Of a stretch of 64,000 nt of DNA, positions 10,813-20,639 are shown piece by piece. Position 1 is the stretch's first letter, and every line of letters begins with the position of its first letter. The position numbers and the translations under genes are program-made. The notes beneath the pieces were generated by a model, which was not told the DNA's origin, did not search any database, and saw only the letters and a list, made by a program, of their open reading frames with translations. This stretch comes from Erinaceus europaeus (Eukaryota > Chordata > Mammalia > Eulipotyphla > Erinaceidae), in assembly GCF_950295315.1 (NCBI RefSeq), contig NC_080175.1, positions 81,128,066 to 81,192,065 of the forward strand. The letters run 5' to 3'.

Positions 10813-11340
10813 TAAGAAAACCAAAAGTATCCAACTTTTCATCAACATGTCCGCTCACTTTTTCAAATTTCAGTTTTTTTCTTTGTTTCTTAAATATGGA
10901 CTATCTTCTTCCCTACTATTCACCTAGAGATTTTTTAAATATTTGGCTAAAACTTTATCTTTTTGTGAAGACTTCGCAAGCCCTCTTCTTGTTAGCACTT
11001 CATATATCTTTTTTTGATCTTCTGATCTGACAGTATTATTTAAGACAACATGTGTCTGTCTACTATTTTAGGGGGTAAACTCTCTGAAGGCAAGAGATCT
11101 GATATTTTAAGTATTAAATGTCCATGTTCATTAAAAAGCTAAGTAATCAGTATACAACCAAATAAGTATTTCTGTGACAGTTATGACAAGGGCCGTAGGT
11201 ATATAATAAAGCAAAGCTTCAGCTCATTGAGAGAAAACAAACGTAAAATTTAAGCAAACAATAAAAAAACTAAACACTCAATTACAGAAGTTCATTTTCA
11301 AATTAAATGATAACTTTTTTTTGTTCTGGGCAGAGGGCTC
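10813..11340. other. Intron downstream of the 210-bp exon, no feature
   Basis: AT-rich; nothing recognisable. The expected next EPHA6 exon is not here. Confidence 0.5.
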
Positions 11341-11450
11341 GTGTATTCATACTTTTATGGATCCTGGGGCATTTTTTCACTCATTTGGAGAGACAGAGAG
11401 AGAGAGAGAGGGAGAGACATCACCACTCTGGAGCTTCCACCAATGCTATC
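11340..11450 (-). mobile_element. Possible SINE remnant with (GA)n
   Basis: GGAGAGACAGAGAGAGAGAG followed by CACTCTGGAGC; resembles the distal part of minus-strand SINEs but is too short to assign. Confidence 0.35.
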
Positions 11451-11620
11451 ACTCAAACCTAAAGTGTATATATGACAAAGCATATATTCTACCTAGTGAC
11501 TTGCTTGTTCTGCCCAATAATGATGTTAAATTCTAAAATGACAACTGAGAGTTGAAAATCTGGACAATAACAGAATTACTCTAAGAACATTTAAACAACA
11601 AAAGTCAACAAGCAATATTA

Positions 11621-11872
<252 letters not shown>

Positions 11873-12241
11873 TCATATTGACTTAATGCACACAGTGTGT
11901 TCATGTATGAGCGTACATATGTACAGTATTAAATAAAATCAGTTAATTTTACTGAATGTAATGAAAGCAAGCATCAAGTTTTGGTGACCATTTACTATGT
12001 TCATATCAAAATGTAAGAATTTGAAAATTCTAGCTGGAAGTGATAAAAAGAGGCAAAGAACAGAAGAGAACCAACCAAGTTGAACTAAGTCAACTTCCAG
12101 AAAAACAAAAAGATTAAAATACATTGAGAACAAGGAATTTAAGTCAAAAACGAAAACAGAAAAAAATGACAAAGAAGACACAACTGATTTTCCATAGCTG
12201 GGGGCTTCAAATCAGCTGTATATTGAACAGAAAGCTAAATC

Positions 12242-12651
12242 TGTGAGGGCCACTGTTACTTCATGTTGTCCTTGAAGTTCCTCCATACGATAACCCAACA
12301 AGTTAATACAGCTGCACAGCAGCTGCGCCTTATCCTTGAGAAAGCAGTCTCAATGTTTTTACTTATCAGCAATAGTTCTGTAAAAGAAGGTCATGACAAC
12401 CCCAAAACCCAAAATTTGCTTAACAGACAAGACTGCTGGACTGTAGTCAAGGACTGCGGTCAAAGACTCCTTGACAAGCAAGTCTGAACTTTAGGCGACC
12501 CCCCCCCCAAGGTCCCCCCTCCTGATGTGCATAAAAATAATCTGTCTGCCTCTCTTCCGGGCTTAAGCTTGCTTCAATAAAGGCTCTTGTTTTTGCATGT
12601 GACTCTGGCCTCCTCTCTGTGGGAACGGGACCTAAAACTCCGGGCATAACA
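12242..12651 (+). mobile_element. Solo LTR with 5-bp target duplication
   Basis: 410 bp from TGTGAGGGCC to GGCATAACA, flanked by AAATC at 12237-12241 and 12652-12656. It has a TATA-like GCATAAAAATAATC near 12530 and a polyadenylation signal CAATAAAGGCTC near 12575. It starts TG and ends CA. It is a different family from the LTRs at 8.3, 15.5 and 19.4 kb. It sits 390 bp upstream of the 210-bp EPHA6 exon and is antisense to the gene. Confidence 0.85.
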
Positions 12652-12751
12652 AAATCCAGCAGAAGTTAAAATCTTGTGACAATTGGAAGTATAATACAAA
12701 ATAATTATTCAGGGAAAAAGAAACTTGCATAAACATGAAACTAGTTTAAAA

Positions 12752-12886
12752 AACATTTATTTATAAGCAAGAGAAAGAGAGGGAACTAAAGTATCACTCT
12801 GGCACATGCCATGCTGGGAATTGAACTTCCTTATGCCCTGCAAGACCAATGTGTTGTCCACTGTGCCACCTCCCAGGCCACAAAAC
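12752..12886 (-). mobile_element. Short SINE (TCACTCTGGCACATG type)
   Basis: Minus-strand copy: GTATCACTCTGGCACATGCC, TGGGAATTGAACTTC (B-box complement), CCACTGTGCCACCTCCC (A-box side). Plus-strand relative at 47571-47712. Confidence 0.75.
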
Positions 12887-12939
12887 ACCTTTATTTATTT
12901 ACTTCTAAATATTAGCATTTAAGCTATTTTATTTGTTTA

Positions 12940-13098
12940 TTTACCAATGGAAGAGAGAGAGAGAGACAGAGAGACAGAGACTGAGAGACCAGAGCATTGA
13001 TCAGCTCTGGCTTATGATAGTACCTGGGAATGAATTTAGGACCTCAGAGCCTCAGGCATGAAAGTCCTTTATATAACCATCATGTTGTCTTCCCAATC
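12940..13098 (-). mobile_element. Short SINE (AGCTCTGGCTTATG type)
   Basis: (GA)n-rich distal part, then CAGCTCTGGCTTATGATAG and CTCAGAGCCTCAGGCATGAA; the A-box side is degraded. Confidence 0.7.
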
Positions 13099-13109
13099 CA
13101 AAAAAACAT

Positions 13110-14170
13110 GTTTTAAAAAAATCTTCAGGAGAAATAAAATATAGATAGAAATAAAGGGAGGAAATAAAGAATTTTCCATTCTAATTTTACAGTGCAAATA
13201 TAATGGAAGTTGTTGGCAACTGACTGAAAATAGGGTTATTTTAGCTCCAGGTTGGGAATATTAAAGGAAATATTATGCATAGCAAGCCAGGCACAACACT
13301 CATGTAGTAGTCAATCTTATTTTATTCCTCTCGCTGTTATTTTAAAGTCTTTTTTTTAAAAGGGGAAGAATTAAGTTTTCATTCATTTGCAGAATGCCCA
13401 TGAATAATATGATAGTACCCCCAAAAGGAATGAAAACTAAAATATTTTCACTTTGAAAAATGATGTACATTGTTCTTAAGATTTTTTTTCGGAGCATATT
13501 TACCTTCTGGAGTAATAGAGAAACATCAAAGATTTTTAACTTAATACTTCAGGTAACATTTACTTATGGATGCTATTAAAATGAGTATCTAGTAAAAGGA
13601 TATAAGCTATATTACCTTATATAGTGTGGTAAAAGCATAAATGAGAATACTGTAAAAATTTGTCAAGTTGAAGCAGTTTTCATGGCTCTGATTTCAAGCC
13701 ATACAGTAACTTAACACAGGAATGATCTGACTATATATCACAGTGACAGTCTCTTATACAATGATGACTCACTGTCAGTTAACCGAATAAGCACTAAGCA
13801 CATACTACCAAAGAAACTTCAGACTCTGTCTTACTATATTAACAAATTTTCTTGCTATCTTTCTGGTAATATCTTCTAACTCATGTGCAGAATAAGGGGG
13901 AAAAAACCCTCCTTAAAAGAAACATTGTACTTCAGAAGAGTATCCATTTAAGCAGAATCTTCTTTATAATTAATGTTTAAAAGATAACCTAGCAAAGAAA
14001 ATCTATGGTGTTATTATCTCTTTATGTCTTCGATCTATCTCCGTAGTGCACTATTAGATGAAATCTGTGTCGTCTATCATTTCCCCTACCTATTTCTCCC
14101 AACACTTTGAGTAGAATTGAAAGCATGATTTTTTTTTTTTGCCTAAAAACATTGCACTAATTTTTTTTTA
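13110..14170. other. Intron, no clear feature
   Basis: Unique-looking AT-rich sequence; no exon, RNA gene or young repeat seen. Confidence 0.5.
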
Positions 14171-14174
14171 GAGA

Positions 14175-14393
14175 TTAGTCTTTTTTAATATTTATTTTCC
14201 CTTTTGTTGCCCTTGTTTTTTATTGTTATTATTGTTGATATTGATGCCATCATTGTTGGATAGGACAGAGAGAAATGGAGAGAAGAGGGGAAGACAGAGA
14301 GGGGGAGAGAAAGACAGACACCTGCAGACCTGCTTCACGGCCTGTGAAGCGACTCCCCTGCAGGTGGGGAGCTGGGGGCTTGAATTATTATTA
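14175..14393 (-). mobile_element. 5'-truncated tRNA-derived SINE
   Basis: Contains CCCTTTTGTTGCCCTTG, GATAGGACAGAGAGAAATGG and CCCCTGCAGGTGGGGAGC. The tRNA-like head is missing: sequence after GGGGGCTTGAA (14383) runs straight into (TTA/CTA)n and a type A L1 copy. Confidence 0.8.
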
Positions 14394-14422
14394 TTACTAC
14401 TACTACTACTATTATTATTATT
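14383..14422. repeat. (TTA)n/(CTA)n microsatellite
   Basis: Trinucleotide run between the SINE and the L1 copy. Confidence 0.85.
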
Positions 14423-14429
14423 TGTAAAA

Positions 14430-14766
14430 AGGAAACAGACAAAACCATAGGAGAAGAGGGGTCCAACTGCACACAATTCCCACCACCAGAACTCTGTATC
14501 CCATCCCCTCCCCTGATAGCTTTCCTATTCTTTATCCCTCTGGGAGTATGGACCCAGGGCCACTGTGGGATGCAGAAGGTGGGGAGGAGGTCTGGCTTCT
14601 GTAGCTGCTTCCCCGCTGAACATGGACGTTGACAGGTCGGTCCATACTCCCAGCCTGTCTCTTTCTTTCCCTAGTGGGGAAGAGCTCTGGGGAAGCGGAG
14701 CTCCAGGACACATGGGTGGGGTTGTCTGTCCAGGGAAGTCTGGTCGGCATTATGCTGGCATCTGGC
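14430..14766 (-). mobile_element. Type A L1 3' end, minus strand
   Basis: Reverse complement of the type A terminus: AACTCTGTATCCCATCCCC, TTATCCCTCTGGGAGTATGG, CCCTAGTGGGGAAGAGC, TCCAGGGAAGTCTGGTC. Relatively little decayed. Confidence 0.8.
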
Positions 14767-15104
14767 ACAACTTTTACAATGGAAATTTCCAAATACTAGT
14801 AAATTACAATTATCCATTTGAAAACTAAGGATTTCCTCAACTTTCTTAAACTTTACTATGAGAATAGGATATTTTAACTAAAAGTTGTGGTAAGAATCAC
14901 ATATGAAGCATCAGCATATATTCCTTAATTTTTTAATAATAGTTAAAATAATATAAAATCTATTGCTATATAATTATATGTAGCATCCGTAATTTTAATG
15001 AGTAAAATTTTATTTCACTTCTCTGAAAAAGGAAAAAATTAGGCAATTTTATGAACTCCTATGTTATAAAAAGAAATAGTTACTTAAGACTATGCTGAAA
15101 ATTA

Positions 15105-15242
15105 TTTATTTATGTATTTATTTATTTCCCAGAGTAGTCTTCAGCTCTGGCTTAGGGTTGCACTGGGGATTGAACCTGACAGCTCAAAGCCTCAGACATG
15201 AAAGTCACCTGCAAAACTATTAAGTTGTTTCCCTGGCCTGAA
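15105..15242 (-). mobile_element. Short SINE (AGCTCTGGCTTAGG type)
   Basis: TTCAGCTCTGGCTTAGGG, GGGGATTGAACCTGACAG, AGCCTCAGACATGAAAGTC, ending CCTGGCC. Confidence 0.75.
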
Positions 15243-15249
15243 ACAAACT

Positions 15250-16700
15250 TCATTTACAGCATTTTTTAGGTTCAGAGACAGGTGCATAGACTGACGAAAT
15301 GCCTGTTGACTCCATTACATCCATTACATAGACTTCCTCATTACATCCCCATGAGAGTGACACATTGCATACAATTGGTGAATCTAGTGATACATTGACA
15401 TGTCACAATTGATCAGGCATACATGGTTTCATTCTTGGTGATGAAAAATTTATGTATTTAGACAAATATATAATGCTTCTATATTATAGTACCATACAGA
15501 GTATTCTCTCTTTTTTTGCCCCACGTTTTGTTGGGCATTAAGCCAGCTCCCCCTGCTCCCCCCTGCATTGCTGATACTGTGGCCTATTTACATAATCATT
15601 GTTTTGCCTGAAAGATCCCCACCCATTCCATTCCTTAGATCTACCTTTTTGAGACCCACCCTGCCTGCAGGGTAGCATTAATCCCACTGGTTAAAACCCT
15701 CGAAACAGTTGCTAGGGAGGTTCTACCTTTCCAGCCCCTCCCATTTTTCTCCACGCCTCTCCTAAATACTTGTGGGATTGTAAAGCCCCTTCCATTACTG
15801 TCTTCTCTCTTCCATGTCCCCACTGGGAGAAGGGCAGATGTGCAGGGGGAGGCGGACACAAGCCATTTCATTTCGGTTTTTGGCTCCATGTAGTTTTAAC
15901 CAGGTGCCTACATGCTGACTCTGGGGCACCCACATGAATAAAGATTTGTATTGCTACTGCCACGAACTTGGTTCCTGGGTTATCTCTCCCTCCCGCAACG
16001 CTAGTATTCATCCTCCTCCTCTCTTTCCCATGCCAACCGTTTTATTATTATTTTACTTTACATATCCATGATTTTGGTTTTCCAGAATGTCACATAGGTG
16101 GATTTATGTAGTATGCATATATTTCAGATCTACTTCTTAGAACTTAGCAATACTTTGCATCTCGAATTTCTACATGTATTTTCATAGCTTGGTAGTTCAT
16201 TTCCTTTTTTAGTGAATGACTACTATTTCATTGTCAGAATATATCAAATTTGTTTATCCACTCTCCTATTGAAAGACAACAGGGCTGCTTCTGAGTTTTT
16301 ACAGTTTTAATAAGACTGCTGTGTGTATGTCAGTGTTTGTAAGGACATTTGTTTCCCACTCATGATGAGTACTAAGTAATACAAAGACCAGATACATTAA
16401 GAATGTGATGAGCTTTATAAGAAAAGGGCAAACCATCTTCCAGAACGTCAAGAAAATATGGCAATTCTACTTTTAGTTTCTTTGCTAGACCTTTGCCATA
16501 CTTAATAAATTAATGTATTTTTGAGGTAACCTTGGTGTATAGGACTATATATATTTTAGTATTATTTCACATTTCTTCAAAATGTACCACATGCACTGCC
16601 AAAGTACCAATACCCATCCACCAATGTGCACTGAGCATTCCTACCTGATTTACAGCTTTCAATTTTCTGTTTCCTGTTGTTGCAAAATTGTAGGTTTAGA
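15250..16700 (-). mobile_element. Ancient L1M 3' region, split by an LTR
   Basis: Reverse complement of an old mammalian L1 3' UTR: TTTTTAGGTTCAGAGACAGG, ATTATAGTACCATACAGAG near 15484-15502, resuming at 16003 with CATCCTCCTCCTCTC and later 3' ORF2-like text (TTCATTGTCAGAATATATC). Strongly diverged; outer limits are approximate. Confidence 0.6.
15507..16002 (+). mobile_element. Endogenous retroviral LTR
   Basis: Lies between AGTATTC copies at 15500-15506 and 16003-16009 inside an old L1. It has TTGTTGGGCATTAAGCC near the start and the polyadenylation signal AATAAAGATTTGTATTG near 15935-15955, ending CCTCCCGCAAC. It shares the AATAAAGATTTGT block with two other LTRs here. Termini are not clean TG...CA, so the exact ends are uncertain. 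Confidence 0.65.
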
Positions 16701-16782
16701 ACCGTAATTGAGCTAGGATGTCAAGAATTTGGTACAACTTGTTCCTCTGCTTCCTTTTTTTAATTTTTAAAAATATTTTTAT

Positions 16783-16995
16783 TGGAGCCAGGTGGTGGCG
16801 TACCTGGTTGAGTGCACATGTTGCAATGCGCAAAGATCCAGGCTCTAGCCCCCAGTTCCCACCTACAGGGGAAAACTTCACAAGTGGTGAAACAGTGCTG
16901 AGGTGTCTCTCTCTGTCTCTCACCCACTCTATCCCGCCCTTCCTTCTCGATTTATGACTGTCTCTATCCAATAAATAAATAAGGATAATAAATTT
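16783..16995 (+). mobile_element. tRNA-derived SINE (CCAGGTGGTGGCG type)
   Basis: Full-length copy: GAGCCAGGTGGTGGCGTACC (A-box side), AAAACTTCACAAGTGGTGAA core, CTGTCTCTATCCAATAAATA tail. Confidence 0.85.
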
Positions 16996-16999
16996 TTTT

Positions 17000-17212
17000 A
17001 ATTATTCATTTATTTATTATTGGGTAGTGACAGAAATAAATTGAGAGGGGGGAGCAGAGTGATAGATAGGGAGAGAGCCAGAGAGACAAATGCAGCCCTG
17101 ATTCATCACTGTTGAAACTTTACCCCTGCAGGTGAAGACCAGGGGCTTGACCCTGGGACCTTGTGCACTATAATGTGTGCATTTAACCGGGTATAGCACT
17201 GCCTGGCCCCCT
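17000..17212 (-). mobile_element. tRNA-derived SINE, inverted relative to its neighbour
   Basis: Minus-strand member of the same family as 16783-16995: TATTATTGGGTAGTGACAG, ACCCCTGCAGGTGAAGACC, ending GCACTGCCTGGCCCC. Confidence 0.85.
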
Positions 17213-17261
17213 TTTCCTTTGCTTTCTTATCTTTTTAAATTATTTTAATTAATTATTTTTT

Positions 17262-17546
17262 TAATATTTATTTAATTTATTTATTCCCTTTTGTTGCCCT
17301 TGTTGTTTTATTGTTGTAGTTATTATTGTTGTTGTTGTTGTTGTTGGATAGGACAGAGAGAAATGGAGAGAGGGAGGGGAAGACAGAGAGGAGGAGAGAA
17401 AGATAGACACCTGCAGACCTGCTTCACCGCCTGTGAAGCGACTCCCCTGCAGGTGGGGAGCTGGGGTTCGAACCGGGATCCTTATGCCAGTCCTTGTGCT
17501 TTGCGCCACCTGCGCTTAGCCCGCTGCACTACAGCCCAACTCCCTT
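17262..17546 (-). mobile_element. tRNA-derived SINE (GAGTTGGGCTGTAG type)
   Basis: Full minus-strand copy: CCCTTTTGTTGCCCTTGTTG, (GTT)n, GGACAGAGAGAAATGGAGAG, CTGCAGACCTGCTTCACCG, B-box complement GGTTCGAACC, A-box side ending CAGCCCAACTCCC. Confidence 0.88.
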
Positions 17547-17559
17547 TAATTAATTTTTT

Positions 17560-17625
17560 TTAACCTGACCACTGTTCAGCTCTGGCTTATGGTGGTGCAC
17601 GGGATTGAACCTGGGACTTTATTTA
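17560..17625 (-). mobile_element. Short SINE fragment
   Basis: TTCAGCTCTGGCTTATGG and GGGATTGAACCTGGGAC; the A-box side is missing, cut by the L1 tail that follows. Confidence 0.65.
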
Positions 17626-17639
17626 TTTTTATTTTTTAA

Positions 17640-18018
17640 ATTCATTTCTTTATTGGGGAATTAATGTTTTACATTCAATAGTAAATACAATAGTTTGTAC
17701 ATACATAACATTCCCCAGTTTCCCATTTAACAATACAACCCCCACTATGTCATTTATCATCCTTCATGGACCTGTATTCTCCCCACCCACCCACCCCAGA
17801 GTCTTTTACTTTGGTGCAATATGCCAATTCCATTTCAGGTTCTACTTGTGTTTTCTTTTCTAATCTTGTTTTCCAACTTCTGCCTGAGAGTGACATCATC
17901 CCATATTCATCCTTCTGTTTCTGACTTATTTCACTCAACATGATTTTTTCAAGGTCCATCCAAGATTGGCTGAAAACGGTGAAGTCACCATTTTTTATAG
18001 CTGAGTAGTATTCCATTA
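17640..18018 (-). mobile_element. Young L1 3' end (tail side), interrupted
   Basis: Reverse complement of L1: tail at 17640, 3' UTR, then ORF2 C-terminus. The minus-strand frame (18016 down) reads MEYYSAIKNGDFTVF, the last L1 ORF2 residues. The element breaks off at 18018 (GAGTAGTATTCCATT) and resumes at 19793. Confidence 0.85.
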
Positions 18019-19441
18019 ATTTGTTAAGGTAACTAACTATTTAGGTAAAAGTCTAAATGTTTAACATGACTATTCATTCCCCAAACTAAAATATATAAAT
18101 TTTATATACAGGACACCTTTGAAGGGCCCCCAAAGGTGCCCTGTAAACTATCTTGTGGAAATTAATCCACAACAGATCTGGCATCAATCTGGCACTGTAA
18201 ACGTTAAAATCATTGTCACGAATATGCATTAACTCTCTAAGCAATTTGAGTCTTTTTAAAATACATATTTTAGCTAAAATTGGTCTCAAGATCCTGCGGT
18301 AGAGACTGCTACAGGAGGTCACATTAGATGACCTTTAAATAAAATCATAAAGAGATTTTAAACCAATTATAATCATAGAGGTATCAACTATAACAAACCT
18401 ATAACTTGTTACAAGTTCAAATTAACCACGAGAAGCAGATTGTTTGTGTTTCTTTCACAGGAATCCCGGAAAAACCATCTGAACCCCTGCACACCCTGAC
18501 GTCACCCACTAGATGGCACGACTATAGTGACACACCTCCTGAAACCCTAGATGTCACTTAACACGATCTGAAGAACCTGATACACAAACTCCAAGGACAG
18601 AACTTTCTTAATGCCTGCTTGCCGTTCCTGCTTCTGACCTGCCTGTCACATGTTGGCGGTTCCAGCTGGCTATCTACAGAAAAGCAGAATTCCAGCGGCT
18701 GACCTCCCTCATGCAGTGTCGCATCCCCTGCCAATTCTTCCCCTAGCTATCTACTTCAGACTGAGACTTGTATCAGACTTTCTGACATACCCTATATACA
18801 TTTTACACAATTTTAAAGCAGCTTATTTCCCTTCACGCTGCTGGTGTTTTATAGACTGATCCTGAGTAATTCATAGACTTTACAGACTGTTGCCTTGAGG
18901 ACTATACAATGCCAAATAGCCCCTCTGTTTGGTGGGTCATGCCCTCCCGCCTCCCCCTCATTATGTACCCTTGCCCTCCCCCCCCAAGCAGGGAATGTTC
19001 CTTTACACACCAATCCTTCCCTTCACTTCACACTGGCTTATACTACTCCCCTACTTGTCCCTTCCTGTTTTGTTATATCATTTAGGTTTATGCCCAAAAG
19101 GTTTCTGCTCCATGATAGTCTTTTACAGACTTTGAACCATCTTATGCTATTACTAGACAGAAAGATAGAAAAGATGTAGAGATATTGTGAAGAGATGGTT
19201 GAGCAGGCTGCGCTTAAACCTATGAGATGAGTCTCTCCAGGTAAGTCTCTCTCTCTAAAGAGGGGTTGAGCACAGGAGGACGCATAAATCTCACATGGTT
19301 GGCAGCCATTTAAGCCTTCCCTCCTCCACAGAAAGTCCTACATCTTACCATCTGAGCACGGCATTCCTTAAAAACATTTAAGCCTGCTCCATTCCATTTT
19401 TCTTTACTGTGTCCATTTAGATATAAAGGGATAGGAGGAGA
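18019..19441 (+). mobile_element. ERV internal remnant without recognisable genes
   Basis: Non-L1 sequence inserted within an L1. It ends in a purine-rich run (AAAGGGATAGGAGGAGA, 19425-19441) directly before an LTR starting TG, i.e. a polypurine tract and 3' LTR arrangement. I find no gag, pol or env reading frame; frames are short and broken. No 5' LTR is present at 18019, and the expected L1 bases at the left edge are also missing, which suggests a deletion there. Confidence 0.55.
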
Positions 19442-19792
19442 TGTTGCTGAGGAATTATTCTGATGCAGTCTCTGCCCCCAGGTTTTACTACGCCCCGCAA
19501 AATCCTAGCAGTGCTACCTTCAACCAATCCTGACCCCACACATCACCCCTGGTTGTCGCCCAATAAAAAGCCCCCTCACCCCCCCTCACGCTCTCTGGGC
19601 TCCCAGCTCCCCCTCTCTCAGATCTTGCCCCCTTCTCTCGCCCCGTGGTCAGGTAGTGGGGACGGCCATTGTCAGCTGACTCCACATGGCTTGAGCCACC
19701 CCCCCATCCTATAATAAAGATTTGTGTACCCCTTTGCTCTGGATGTCCACTCTCTTCTCTGCGGTGCAGCCCGACACCTGACCGCTACAACA
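19442..19792 (+). mobile_element. 3' LTR of an endogenous retrovirus
   Basis: 351 bp, TGTTGCTGAGG to GCTACAACA, with inverted TGTTG/CAACA termini. CCCAATAAAAAGCCC is TATA-like (near 19558) and ATAATAAAGATTTGTG is the polyadenylation signal (near 19710). Related to the LTR at 8304-8776. Confidence 0.8.
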
Positions 19793-19995
19793 ACATACCA
19801 CAACTTGCTCAGCCACTCATCTGATGTTGGACACCTGGGTTGCTTCCAGGTTTTGGCTATTACAAATTGTGCTGCCAAGAACGTATGTGTACACAGATCT
19901 TTTTGGATGGATGTGTTGGGTTCCTTAGGATATATCCCCAGGAGAGGAATTGCAGGGTCATAGGGTAGGTCCATTTCTAGCCTTCTGAGAGTTGT
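19793..19995 (-). mobile_element. L1 ORF2 C-terminal region, continuation
   Basis: Continues the L1 of 17640-18018. The minus-strand frame reads LPYDPAIPLLGIYPKE, then AKTWKQPRCPTSDEWLSKLW, the classic L1 ORF2 C-terminal motifs, until it hits the LTR. Confidence 0.88.
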
Positions 19996-20190
19996 CTCTC
20001 TGTCTCTACCTCCCCCCTCTCAATTTCTCTTTGGCCTATCCAAAATTGAAATAGAGAGGGGGGATAAAAGGAAAATATGGGGAGTGGTGGATTCATAGTG
20101 CTGCTACTGAGATCCAGCAATAACCTTGGTGGCAGAAAAAGGAGAGAGAGAAAGAGAGAGAGAGAGAGAGATCAACAGGGTCTGGAGTTT
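19995..20190 (+). mobile_element. SINE 3' part with (GA)n
   Basis: CTCTCTGTCTCTACCTCC, CAATTTCTCTTTGGCCTATCC, GAGTGGTGGATTCATAGTGC, then (GA)n to about 20171. The tRNA head is missing. Confidence 0.65.
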
Positions 20191-20539
20191 CTATGTCCTC
20201 TCCAAGTCTGGTACTCTCCCTAGATCTCTACATATTTACCTACCTGGAAGCTCTTGGAAATTCTCCTTTTGGATTTTTATGGAAGCTTCACAACTAAGGT
20301 TTCTGGCTATTTATTTACTTGCAAACACTTCATTACAGTCCACTGACTATTGAATTCAACTTCCAGCCCCTTCTTTTATACCTAGATGTCTCATGTGGAA
20401 CTGACAGTTCCAACCTGAGAATCATATGGTTGGTTTTCCTGACAGCCAGTAACCAGTAACCAAAAAGTCACCTTATGTAAAAGACAGGTTTATCACTCTC
20501 AACATGTAAGAAACTGCAAAGGTTCTGGATGACATAAAT

Positions 20540-20639
20540 GTTATGAAAATGAATTTCAGGCTTGAGGCTCTGAATTCCTAGGTTCAGTCCCCAGAATTAC
20601 CATAATGACAGAGCTGAACACTCTGCTGGTGAAGAACAA
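20540..20639 (+). mobile_element. Short SINE, degraded
   Basis: GGCTTGAGGCTCTGAATTCC, TAGGTTCAGTCCCC (B-box) and CAGAGCTGAACACTCTG. Confidence 0.6.

Noticed and set aside
18650..19179. Possible viral gene frames in the ERV remnant (69 and 94 codons)
   Set aside because: No retroviral motif is visible and the composition is C/T-rich; treated as non-coding.
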